Below are positions 14,883 through 23,500 of a stretch of 26,443 nt of DNA, in pieces. Each line of letters begins with the position of its first letter. Position 1 is the first letter of the stretch. Origin of the DNA: a virus. The stretch is from the IMG/VR virus record IMGVR_UViG_3300043465_000133, positions 1-26,443 of that record, one strand, 5' to 3'. The notes beneath the pieces are model-generated. The model had not been told where the DNA came from. It saw only the letters and a list, made by a program, of their open reading frames with translations, and did not search any database. The position numbers and the translations under genes are program-made.

Positions 14883-15986
14883 ATGTTTGATGCTATCAAG
14901 CCATTACTTGACAGTGGACTTATCAATGAAGATGTAGGGGCTCAGTTAAATGAAGCCTGGGAATCTAAATTGAATGAGGCTCGCCAGCAAGTCCGTGCAG
15001 AATTACACGAAGAATTCGCACAACGTTATGAACATGACAGAAGCGTGATGGTAGAAGCCCTTGACAAGATGGTTACAGAAAGCCTATCAGAAGAAATTGA
15101 AGAATTTCACTCTGAGAAGCAAGCAATGAACGAAGACCGTGTGAAAGCACAAATGAAACTACGTGAATCAGCAACAAAATTCAATGACTTTATGGTTACT
15201 AAACTAGCTGAAGAAATCAAAGAACTACGTTCAGATCGTATGATTCAGAAAGAAAGTCAACAAAAGCTAGAGCAATTTATTGTTCATGCTCTTGCCCGTG
15301 AAATCAAAGAGTTCGCTCAAGATAAGCAGGCTGTAGTTGAAGCTAAGGTCAAGTTAGTTGCAGAAGGTCGTCAACAATTAGAAAAACTTAAAGCACGTTT
15401 CGTTGCTGAAAGTGCTAGAAAGTTGGCAACTGCTGTAGCAGGACAGTTAAAGGGTGAAATAGGCCAATTGAAAGAAGATATCAAAGTTGCAAAAGAAAAC
15501 AATTTTGGTCGTCGTATTTTCGAAAGCTTTGCAGGTGAATTCTCAGTTACTCATTTAAATGATAAAGCTGAGACAAGAAAACTAATGCAAAAGTTAGACG
15601 AAAAAGATCGTCAATTAGCTGAATCCATTACACAAATCAACAACACTAAAAAGTTAGTTGAATCAAAAGAACGTGAAGTTCGTATTATTAAAGAGTCAAA
15701 TATTCGTGAGAAGACCATGACTGAGTTACTTTCTACTCTTAATGAGGAAAAAGCAACAGTAATGCAGAACTTACTAGAGAGTGTGCAAACAGGTAAACTG
15801 CAAGCTACTTTCGATAAGTATCTACCAGCTGTACTAAACACTGGCACCGCTAAGAAGTCTGTAAAGACTAACTTGGCAGAGTCAAAGATGATTAGTGAAG
15901 TTACCGGGGATAAAGCTGCCAAACAAGAAGTTGATATGGAACAACGTGACAACGTTATAGATATCAAACGTCTGGCAGGGCTTTAA
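14883..15986 (+). CDS. gp22: Prohead scaffold protein, T4 gp22-like
   Basis: This 367-residue protein is almost entirely charged and helical, as expected for the major scaffold around which gp23 assembles. The N-terminus MFDAIKPLLDSGLINEDVG and the segment RRIFESFAGEFSVTHLND near residue 220 fit gp22 relatives. T4 gp22 is 269 residues, so the coiled-coil part is longer here. NLAES at 330-334 and LLES near 293 match gp21 cleavage sites (Leu-x-Glu), in line with scaffold being digested before packaging. An AGGGGA ribosome site overlaps the end of gp21, two bases upstream. Position between gp21 and gp23 supports the call. Confidence 0.9.
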   Translation: MFDAIKPLLDSGLINEDVGAQLNEAWESKLNEARQQVRAELHEEFAQRYEHDRSVMVEALDKMVTESLSEEIEEFHSEKQAMNEDRVKAQMKLRESATKFNDFMVTKLAEEIKELRSDRMIQKESQQKLEQFIVHALAREIKEFAQDKQAVVEAKVKLVAEGRQQLEKLKARFVAESARKLATAVAGQLKGEIGQLKEDIKVAKENNFGRRIFESFAGEFSVTHLNDKAETRKLMQKLDEKDRQLAESITQINNTKKLVESKEREVRIIKESNIREKTMTELLSTLNEEKATVMQNLLESVQTGKLQATFDKYLPAVLNTGTAKKSVKTNLAESKMISEVTGDKAAKQEVDMEQRDNVIDIKRLAGL

Positions 15987-16016
15987 TTAAAAAGACATAG
16001 ATTAGGAGAAATATAA

Positions 16017-17213
16017 ATGTCAAAAGTTCTATTAGAAAGCCGTTGGGACGAGACCAAGGAAGCTCTGTTAGAAGGCTTAAAGGGCACTCGCCGCTCAACT
16101 ATGGGTGTTATCTTAGAAAATACTAAGAAACAACTACTTGCTGAATCTTCAGTAGGTACAACTACAGCTGGTAACATCGCTACATTAAACCGTGTGATTC
16201 TTCCAGTTATCCGTCGTGTTATGCCAACCGTTATCGCTAACGAATTGGTTGGCGTTCAGCCAATGACTGGCCCAGTGGGTCAGATTCATACACTACGTGT
16301 ACGTTATGCACAAAACTTAGTGGACAACTCTGCCGCTCAAACTAGCGTTACTGCTGGTCAAGAAGCGTTGAGCCCATTCACTATTGCTCAAGCATATTCA
16401 CGTCAGCCATCTAACGATGCAACTGCAACAGGTTACACAGGTAACAACACTGCGGCTCTTGAAGGTAACGGCGGTCGTCAGATCAGCGTTCAAATCTTGC
16501 GTCAAGCTGTTGAAGCTAAGTCACGTAAATTGCAAGCACGTTGGACATTTGAGGCAGCACAAGATGCTCAGTCTCAACATGGTATTGACGTTGAAGCAGA
16601 AATCATGGCAGCTCTTGCACAAGAGATTACTGCTGAGATTGACCAAGAGATTCTATTGTCTTTAGCGACATTGGCATCTACTGAATATACATTCAACCAA
16701 GCTACTGTATCTGGTACAGCTACTTACGTTGGTGACGAACACGCTGCCTTAGCTGTTCTTATCAACCGTGTTGCTAACTTGATCGCCCAACGTACACGTC
16801 GTGGCGCAGGTAACTGGGCTGTTGTTTCTCCAGCAAGTTTGACAGTATTGCAATCTGCAACTACTTCAGCTTTTGCTCGTACAACAGAAGGTACTTTCGA
16901 AGCTCCAACTAACACTAAGTTCGTTGGTACATTGAACGGTGCTATGCGTGTATTCGTTAACAGCTATGCTCCTGATACACAACCAGTATTGGTTGGTTAT
17001 AAAGGTTCATCAGAGACAGATGCAGCCGCATTCTATTGCCCATATATTCCATTGATGAGCAGTGGAGTTGTATTGGATCCATCAACATTCGAACCAGTCG
17101 TATCATTTATGACACGTTATGGTTACATCGAATTAACTAACACTGCATCATCTTTCGGTAATGCGGCTGATTACGTTGGTGAAATCGCAGTTCAAAATCT
17201 TACATTCCAATAA
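16017..17213 (+). CDS. gp23: Major capsid protein, T4 gp23-like
   Basis: This 398-residue protein is the major head subunit. The family start is clear: an N-terminal helical propeptide, then AGNIATLNRVILPVIRRVMP and IANELVGVQPMTGPVG. A gp21 cleavage site LAE-S lies at residues 41-44, so the mature protein would have about 355 residues. Later family stretches include RKLQARWTFEAAQDAQSQHG, EIDQEILLSLATLA and NWAVVSPASLTVLQS. T4 gp23 is 521 residues (456 mature), so this version is shorter and probably lacks part of the surface insertion domain. The ribosome site AGGAGAA is strong, as expected for the most abundant late product. It ends the head transcript at a strong terminator. Confidence 0.96.
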   Translation: MSKVLLESRWDETKEALLEGLKGTRRSTMGVILENTKKQLLAESSVGTTTAGNIATLNRVILPVIRRVMPTVIANELVGVQPMTGPVGQIHTLRVRYAQNLVDNSAAQTSVTAGQEALSPFTIAQAYSRQPSNDATATGYTGNNTAALEGNGGRQISVQILRQAVEAKSRKLQARWTFEAAQDAQSQHGIDVEAEIMAALAQEITAEIDQEILLSLATLASTEYTFNQATVSGTATYVGDEHAALAVLINRVANLIAQRTRRGAGNWAVVSPASLTVLQSATTSAFARTTEGTFEAPTNTKFVGTLNGAMRVFVNSYAPDTQPVLVGYKGSSETDAAAFYCPYIPLMSSGVVLDPSTFEPVVSFMTRYGYIELTNTASSFGNAADYVGEIAVQNLTFQ

Positions 17214-17214
17214 T

Positions 17215-17231
17215 CAAATCTTTGAGATTTG
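17215..17231 (+). other. Extra hairpin after gp23
   Basis: CAAATC-TTTGA-GATTTG forms a perfect 6-base-pair stem directly after the gp23 stop and before the terminator. It may protect the 3' end of the capsid message; that is inference. Confidence 0.45.
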
Positions 17232-17238
17232 GAAATCT

Positions 17239-17264
17239 AAAAAAGGCTCTTCGGAGCCTTTTTT
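17239..17264 (+). terminator. Strong terminator after gp23
   Basis: GGCTC-TTCG-GAGCC flanked by six A and six T residues. The stable TTCG tetraloop and T run are textbook features. Confidence 0.93.
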
Positions 17265-17274
17265 GTTGGATAGA

Positions 17275-17281
17275 CTAAATA
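17275..17281 (+). promoter_or_regulatory. Late promoter box for the 147-residue gene
   Basis: CTAAATA, eleven bases after the terminator and 18 bases before the ATG at 17299; AAAGGAA lies between them. Confidence 0.55.
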
Positions 17282-17298
17282 TATTAAAGGAATATAAC

Positions 17299-17742
17299 AT
17301 GGCTACTGCTAAAAAGATACCTACTATCGCACAGTGGGTCGCAAGTTTTAATAGAGCGTTAACTAGTTTAACTAAAAATATAGGTATATTACAAGTATCA
17401 ATATTAATTAAACAAAAAAGTCCATTCAATTTTCCCAGAACACGGGTATCACCTGAAAAACAGTTGATTATTGTAATAAGGGATTTATTTAATGCGATAA
17501 CAATTGCAAATCAAATACAAGATGTATTATTGGCAAATGGTGTACCTATAGACAAAGTAAAATCTCTTATGGTAGATGCAGTAATAATGCTTAAATCAAC
17601 TTTTATAGGTCAAATTTCAAGGTATGATCAAGCAGAAACTCTTTTAAAAAATCCATCAAAACTTGCATCTATTGTTTCTATTGATATAGAAAGAATTAAA
17701 AATTGGGTAACTACAAACATAGTACCTTTAATTAAAAAATAA
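17299..17742 (+). CDS. Unknown late protein after gp23
   Basis: This 147-residue, basic and helix-rich protein is not recognised. It begins MATAKKIPTIAQWVASFNRA and has no cysteines, no clear signal peptide and no catalytic motif; the middle (DLFNAITIANQIQDVLLANG) looks amphipathic. The frame is open upstream to 17161, inside gp23, but the ATG at 17299 is preferred because AAAGG stands eight bases before it and the longer form would cross the gp23 terminator. It has its own late box and terminator, so it is a single-gene late unit. A minor virion or head protein is possible. T4 has the vertex gene 24 after 23, but this is far too short for gp24. Confidence 0.78.
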   Translation: MATAKKIPTIAQWVASFNRALTSLTKNIGILQVSILIKQKSPFNFPRTRVSPEKQLIIVIRDLFNAITIANQIQDVLLANGVPIDKVKSLMVDAVIMLKSTFIGQISRYDQAETLLKNPSKLASIVSIDIERIKNWVTTNIVPLIKK

Positions 17743-17766
17743 CCCTCGGGATGGGAAGTTACAATC

Positions 17767-17790
17767 AAGCACTCTTAGGAGTGCTTTTTT
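17767..17790 (+). terminator. Terminator after the 147-residue gene
   Basis: AAGCACTC-TTAG-GAGTGCTT, a perfect 8-base-pair stem followed by further T residues. Confidence 0.9.
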
Positions 17791-17822
17791 GTTGGCTATA
17801 GTTTTGTAGACTATATAATCAT

Positions 17823-18191
17823 ATGATTATACATGCTCCAATCTCAATAGGTGAACTAATAGACAAGATTACTATATTAAAAATCAAGTCTATCTTAATA
17901 GTAGACACCATAAAACTTAAAAATATAGAACAAGAGCTACAACTATTAGAAGAACTTAAAGACAGTCTTAATATAGATGTTGATTCACTACAATCTAAAC
18001 TTTATGGTGTCAACTTAGAGTTATGGCATATTGAGAACTATAAACGAGAATGTGAAAAGAATCAAAGTTTTGGTGAAGACTTTGTTGAAACCGCTAGACA
18101 AGTCTATCTAAAGAATGATTTACGTGCTAGTATTAAAAAACAAATCAACGAACTTGTGGGTAGCACAATCATAGAAGAAAAAAGCTATTAA
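17823..18191 (+). CDS. Small protein resembling DUF6165
   Basis: This 122-residue protein begins MIIHAPISIGELIDKITIL, then a charged helical region with ELQLLEELKDSLN and a conserved-looking NLELWHIENYKRECEKNQ. From memory this matches a bacterial and phage family of unknown function (DUF6165), often found near sugar or LPS-related genes; the match needs a search. TATATAAT ends four bases before the ATG and no ribosome site is seen, so initiation is unusual. Its stop overlaps by two bases the stop of the convergent HNH gene. Function unknown. Confidence 0.75.
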   Translation: MIIHAPISIGELIDKITILKIKSILIVDTIKLKNIEQELQLLEELKDSLNIDVDSLQSKLYGVNLELWHIENYKRECEKNQSFGEDFVETARQVYLKNDLRASIKKQINELVGSTIIEEKSY

Positions 18192-18553
18192 AGAGTATAG
18201 TCAGTATCACTTGTGATATCTAAAATACTCTTACGTTTTTCTTTAAGTTTCTTTTGATATAATCTATTGCAGTTGGCACATAGTGTTTTTAGATTGCGTT
18301 TATCTTTATTCTTCTTGTTACCATCTTTATAGATAACATCTAGTTGGCATTTATCTTCTGGTACAAAGCCACACTTCTCACACTTATCTTTCTTATGTAG
18401 TAAGTAACCATACTTACTGTTATATGCACCCTTAGCACAATCAACACAATACTTGTGCCACTTCTTAAAGCCATGTTTACTTACACCATTTGGTTTAGCC
18501 AATGATACATTGCAATGTTCGCATAAGGGTCTAGTTGGCTGTCTTGTAAGCAT
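18188..18553 (-). CDS. Degenerate HNH-type zinc protein
   Basis: This 121-residue protein has two zinc-knuckle pairs: C11/C14 with C36/C39, and C58/C61 with C92/C95. The second half follows the HNH endonuclease layout of phage homing enzymes: CxxC, LDV..DGN, then RNLKTLCANC. The residues that should be the catalytic histidines are changed: the His-His expected after LDV is I74-Y75, and the final His after the last CxxC is N96. The fold may be kept for DNA or RNA binding without cutting. It is the only minus-strand gene in this part and lies between a plus gene and a hairpin that could be that gene's terminator, as if inserted. No ribosome site is obvious. Confidence 0.75.
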   Translation of the reverse strand: MLTRQPTRPLCEHCNVSLAKPNGVSKHGFKKWHKYCVDCAKGAYNSKYGYLLHKKDKCEKCGFVPEDKCQLDVIYKDGNKKNKDKRNLKTLCANCNRLYQKKLKEKRKSILDITSDTDYTL

Positions 18554-18565
18554 ATATTATTTAAT

Positions 18566-18592
18566 AAAAAAGCACTAACGGGTGTTTTTTTT
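18566..18592 (+). terminator. Terminator-like hairpin, possibly bidirectional
   Basis: AAAAAAGCAC-TAACGG-GTG followed by eight T residues; the stem is CAC/GTG with a G-U pair and an A/T extension. It lies upstream of the minus-strand HNH gene and before the fibre promoter, so it can stop plus-strand read-through from the 122-residue gene. Confidence 0.65.
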
Positions 18593-18615
18593 GTAGGGAA
18601 AAGATAATGTTTATA

Positions 18616-18623
18616 GATAAATA
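18616..18623 (+). promoter_or_regulatory. Late promoter box for the first fibre gene
   Basis: GATAAATA, 28 bases before the ATG at 18652, which has an AGGA site at 18642-18645. Confidence 0.6.
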
Positions 18624-18651
18624 ATATATTAGATAAAATTTAGGATGAACA

Positions 18652-20532
18652 ATGGCAGTTGAACCCTTCGGTTTATATGGTGGATTATCAGTAGGTATAC
18701 CACCGATACTAGTTATAAATGATAACGGTGTAGCCACCCTAAACGGGTTGACTGTTAGTGGTACATCAAATTTAGGACCTGTTGGTAATATTATTATTGC
18801 CGGCGGTGAAAACGGTTATTTCCTACAAACAGACGGTGAAGGTAGATTAACTTGGGCACCAGGTGGCAATGGTGGCGGTGGTAATGGTACTCCAGGTGGC
18901 GCAAATACACAAGTTCAGTTCAACGACCAAGGCAACTTTGGTGGTGATGCTGGCTTCATATACAATAAAACAACCAATATATTATCTGTATCAGGTAATA
19001 TTGTATCTAACAATTTTATCGGTAGTGGAAATATTGTTATTGCTAACATATCAGCAAACGGAAATATCACTGCTAATTACTTTATAGGTGACGGCAGTCA
19101 AATAACAAATGTTAGTGCAACAACATCTAACTCTGCTAATTATGCAGGTAATGTTACAGTTGCCGCACAACCAAACATTACAAGTCTTGGTACACTAACT
19201 TCATTATCAGTTACGGGTAATGTATCAGCTAACTACTTTTTGGGTAATGGTGCATTCTTAACCGGCGTCGGTAATGCAAACTTTACGCCTATTGCTAACT
19301 TTGCTAACTTTGCAGGCAATGTAACAGTTAGTAGTCAACCTAATATTACAAGTCTTGGTACATTACTAAATGTATCAGTATCCGGTAATGCTAATATTGG
19401 TAGTTTAAATGCTAATCTTGTCAATGGTAATCTAATACCAGCAACTAGCAATCTTTACACCTTAGGTAATAATACAAATCGTTGGAAAGATATATATCTA
19501 GCAGGCAATTCAATTTACTTAGCCAATGTAGTATTAACTGCTTCCGGAAATAGTTTAGTTATTAATGGTGGCAATGGTAATATTGTTTCGAACAACTTAA
19601 CAAATGTACCGGCTGCAAATATTGTTGGACAAGTTGCTAATGCGTTAGTATCAAGTACGATTTATACAAACGCACAACCTAACATAACAAGTGTTGGAAC
19701 GCTTACGTCAGTAAGTGTATCAGGTAATGCAAATATAGGTAATGTAGGAGTAGCAAATACTCTTAGCTCACAAACTATATCAGTATCAGGTACTACCTTT
19801 ACAACTACTCTTAATGTAACAGGTACGGCTACATTTAGTAACAATGCAGTAATAAGTTCTGCGGCACTATTAACTGTTAATGGTAATTTAAACGCTACAG
19901 GTTCGGCTAATGTTACATTAGGAAATGTAGCAAACATTCATATCACCGGTGGTCTAAATGGATATGTATTAAGTACAGACGGCGCCGGTAACTTGTCTTG
20001 GACAGCAGGTGGTGGTAACGGTGGTGGTAATGGAGTACCAGGTGGGTCAAACACACAAGTTCAGTATAATGATAATGGATTGTTTGGTGGTAGTGCGTTC
20101 TTAACGTTTAATGAAAATACCAATACATTCCAAGTTGCTGGTAACTTAGTAGCAAATTCTACTCAAATTGGTGCAGGTGTTTATAAGTTCTCAACTAGTT
20201 CTGTGTATGCGGCAACTACATCGTCTACGGCAGCTAATCAATTGTTATGGTCTACTGAAGCGGCAAATGTTTCAGGCATAGATTTTCATATTATTTCAAC
20301 AGATTTGGGAAGTGGTACAAGACAAGTTTCGAAAATTTCTTCAGTCATATTGGGCAATATTGTTCAATGGAATGAATATGGAAGTTTATTAATAAATGGT
20401 GGAGTGGGTAGCTTTGATGTAACATACACTCCTGGTAATGTAGTTGTAGACGCACTAATTGAATTAAGGGTGACACCTGATTCAACTAATGTCACATCAT
20501 ACAAAATATTGATTACGGAGTATACTCCATGA
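18652..20532 (+). CDS. Repetitive fibre-like structural protein 1
   Basis: This 626-residue, beta-rich, Asn/Gly/Ser/Thr-rich protein has no cysteines in the repeat part. It begins MAVEPFGLYGGLSVG, a start shared in pattern with the next two genes. Internal modules recur: GG-x-NTQVQ(F/Y)ND (from about 18895 and 20041), QPNITS(L/V)GTL at three places (19168, 19336, 19675) and GNVSANYFLGNG. Two Gly-rich hinges (GGNGGGGNG, GGGNGGGNG) separate the blocks. The last 110 residues form a different domain ending LRVTPDSTNVTSYKILITEY. Proteins built this way in T4-like marine phages are annotated as tail fibres or virion appendages; receptor binding is inferred. It has its own late box. Confidence 0.82.
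   Translation: MAVEPFGLYGGLSVGIPPILVINDNGVATLNGLTVSGTSNLGPVGNIIIAGGENGYFLQTDGEGRLTWAPGGNGGGGNGTPGGANTQVQFNDQGNFGGDAGFIYNKTTNILSVSGNIVSNNFIGSGNIVIANISANGNITANYFIGDGSQITNVSATTSNSANYAGNVTVAAQPNITSLGTLTSLSVTGNVSANYFLGNGAFLTGVGNANFTPIANFANFAGNVTVSSQPNITSLGTLLNVSVSGNANIGSLNANLVNGNLIPATSNLYTLGNNTNRWKDIYLAGNSIYLANVVLTASGNSLVINGGNGNIVSNNLTNVPAANIVGQVANALVSSTIYTNAQPNITSVGTLTSVSVSGNANIGNVGVANTLSSQTISVSGTTFTTTLNVTGTATFSNNAVISSAALLTVNGNLNATGSANVTLGNVANIHITGGLNGYVLSTDGAGNLSWTAGGGNGGGNGVPGGSNTQVQYNDNGLFGGSAFLTFNENTNTFQVAGNLVANSTQIGAGVYKFSTSSVYAATTSSTAANQLLWSTEAANVSGIDFHIISTDLGSGTRQVSKISSVILGNIVQWNEYGSLLINGGVGSFDVTYTPGNVVVDALIELRVTPDSTNVTSYKILITEYTP
19168..19704 (+). repeat. QPNITS(L/V)GTL module, three copies
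   Basis: Copies start at 19168, 19336 and 19675 (30 bases each); two more are in the 726-residue gene at 24982 and 25939. Protein identity is high while third codon positions differ, so these are old or selected repeats. Confidence 0.8.
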
Positions 20533-20548
20533 TCTATTATAAAAATAA

Positions 20549-20556
20549 GATAAATA
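20549..20556 (+). promoter_or_regulatory. Late promoter box for the second fibre gene
   Basis: GATAAATA within AGATAAATATAAGT, a 14-base match to the leftward promoter near 1217-1230. The AAGGAA site and the ATG at 20578 follow. Confidence 0.62.
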
Positions 20557-20577
20557 TAAGTGTAAAGGAAAAGAATC

Positions 20578-23500
20578 ATGGCAATTAAACCATTCAACTC
20601 GGTAGGTGGCTTCTCAGTAGGAGAAGTTCCAGCTAACGTGATACTGGCAAATGGTGACATTACAACAGGTAACGCAAATTTAACAGCTAATCTTTATGTA
20701 ACTAACACCGCTAATGTTGGTAATTTACGTACAGATAATTTGTTATATGCTAACGGTAATCCTTGGGACTTGCAAGAAGCCGCCGGTGGCAACACACAGA
20801 TTCAATATAACTTAGGTAATAACTTTGCGGCTAGTGCAAACTTTACATATGATGACAGTATACAAATATTAACTGTATTAGGTAACGCAAATATTACTAA
20901 AACATTATTTGGTAATGTAGCTAACTTCAGTGGTAATCTAACTTCCCTAAATGCCAGTTTAGGTAACTTAGCTACTGCTAATTATGTTAACGTTTCACAA
21001 CAAATTAATGGTAATGTAGCTAACTTCAGTGGTAATCTAACTTCATTAAATGCTAACTTAGGTAATTTAGTTGAAGCAAACTTTGCTAATTTATCAAGCA
21101 ATTTGTTTGTAACTGATACTGCTAACGTTGGTAATCTACGTACTAATAATCTATTATATGCTAATGGTCAACCATGGGACTTACAAGAGGCTGCAGGAGC
21201 TAACACACAATTACAGTTCAACGATGGTAATAATAACTTTGGCGCAAGTGCAAATTTAGTATTTGATTTTTCTACTAATGTATTGACTGTAACCGGAAAT
21301 GCTAATGTTACTGGAACGACAGAAACAGCTAACGCAAAAGTATCAACAATATCAAACACACAAGTTGTATATGCTAATGCTAACTCGTTCTTAATTGGTA
21401 GTTCAAATTACACATTTGATGATGTTGCAAGTAACTTGACAGTTGTTGGTAATGTTATTGCTACTAGTTTCTTTGGTAATATTTCTGGTAATATTACTGC
21501 TCCTGGCGCAAACACAGAAATTCTTTTTAACGATGCTAACATAACTAACGCTGTTGCAAACTTCAGTTACGATAAAGCTTTCAACTCAGGTGGTGGGCAA
21601 TTAGATGTTGGTAATACAGTTGGTGGTCATATTATCACTGACAATGTTTATGCAAGTTATGGCAACATAGGTAACTTAGATGTTACTACTGATATAGTTG
21701 CTGGTGGAAATATTTCTACTACAGGCTCAGGTGGTGATATCACAATGTCTGGTGGTAACATCAGTGGTGTTAATAATATTTCTGCAAACACTGCAAACTT
21801 TGCTGGTAACGTAACAGCCGCAAATATAGTTGGCGCATTAGCAAATGGTACAAGTAATGTTAAAGTATACAGCAACGCTAACGTAGAAATTACAGTCGCT
21901 GGTAGTGCAAACACAGCAACATTTAGTTCTACTGGTTTATATGTTGTTGGTGAAATTAACACAACGTCAGGTAATATGTTATCTAATGGTAACATTTCAG
22001 CAAATCTTTTCTTAAATAGTGCAAACGCTAATGTTACAGGTGAAGCATTACTTGGTAGTGTTAAGACAGCAAATATTACTGCACCAACAGGTGCTATTAC
22101 AATTAGTGCGGCTGGTGCAAATAATAATATTATACTTTCACCAAGTGGTGTAGGTAATGTTGATGTTGGATTACATAACATCACACAAGTTGCATTACCG
22201 GTAAATCCTAATGATGCGGCAACAAAAGAATATGTTGATAGCACTGCTCAAGGTTTGCAAATTCATACTGCAGCCAATGTAACTACAAAAACTAATTTAG
22301 CATCTACATATGATAATGGCGGTACTGTACTATCTGTTACTACTATTGCTGGTGGTAAAACAATTACGTTTAGTGGAAATCACGGATTAGCAGTAGATGA
22401 TAACATTACATTTACGAACTCATTTGATGGTATAATTGGTGGTGAAGCATACTTTGTATTTAGTGCACCTACATTAACTGAGATTACTATTAAAGATGGT
22501 TACTTTGGTGCCGAAGTTACTACACTTACTAATGCATCTGGTTTAACAGAGCCAGCATTAGGTAATGGTGGTGTTGGAGCAACACTTACAAATTCAGGCG
22601 CACAAGTCGCATTAACTATTGATAGTGTTTTAATGACAGTTGGTGCAAGAGTTCTTGTTCAAGGTCAAACTAATCAATTTGAAAATGGTATATACGAGGT
22701 AACAACAGTTGGAACCGTATCAACAAATTGGGTGCTAACACGCTCAAGTGACGGTGACTCTTACCAACCAAATAGTGATACAGCTTTAAATGCAGGATCG
22801 TATTTCTTTACATCACAAGGATCACAGAATGCTGGTTCTTCTTATGTATTAACTGCTCCCCCTGGCGAAATAATAATTGGTGTAGACAGTATAGTATTCA
22901 GTCAATTTAGTGCAGCCGGTTCATATAGTCCAGGTAATGGTATTGCTATTACTGGTACAATTATTTCTGCAAATGTTGACAATGATACTACTGCTATTAG
23001 TGGTGGTAACATTGTTGTTAAAACTGGTGCAAATCTAACAACACCGAACATAGGTGATGCAACATTCAGTAGCATAACTTGGAATACACTAAGCAATGGT
23101 AATGTTACCGCTAACAATCTAAGTATTGGTAATATTGCTAATATTACTGGTAATCTACGTGTTGACGGTATCATTGAATCTAATGGCAACGTAACAAGTA
23201 ACGCATACATTAACGGTAATAATGCATCGTTTACTAACTTTGCAAACATTGGTGGAAACTTATTAGCAAATAATATCACTAGTAATGCGTTACTAACTAC
23301 TGCTAATGCCAACATTAGCTCAAACTTAGTAACAAATAATGCAACTGTTAACTTAGAATTATCAGGTAATACTGCTAACTTCAGTGGTAATGTAATAGTA
23401 CCTAACTTAACAGTTAACTTACAGTTATCTGGAAATACTGCAAACTTCAGTGGTAACATTGTTGCGTTGAACACAAACGCAGGTAACCTGTTAACTGCTA

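Noticed and set aside
16012-16018. ATAAAT before gp23 as a late promoter
   Set aside because: It overlaps the start codon and follows the ribosome site, so it could not produce a translatable gp23 message.
17161-17298. Upstream extension of the 147-residue gene to an ATG within gp23
   Set aside because: It would cross the gp23 stop, a hairpin and a strong terminator; the ATG at 17299 has a proper ribosome site and late box.
20911-21044. Repeats as a possible CRISPR array
   Set aside because: The repeat is in frame, occurs only twice at nucleotide level and encodes a fibre module.
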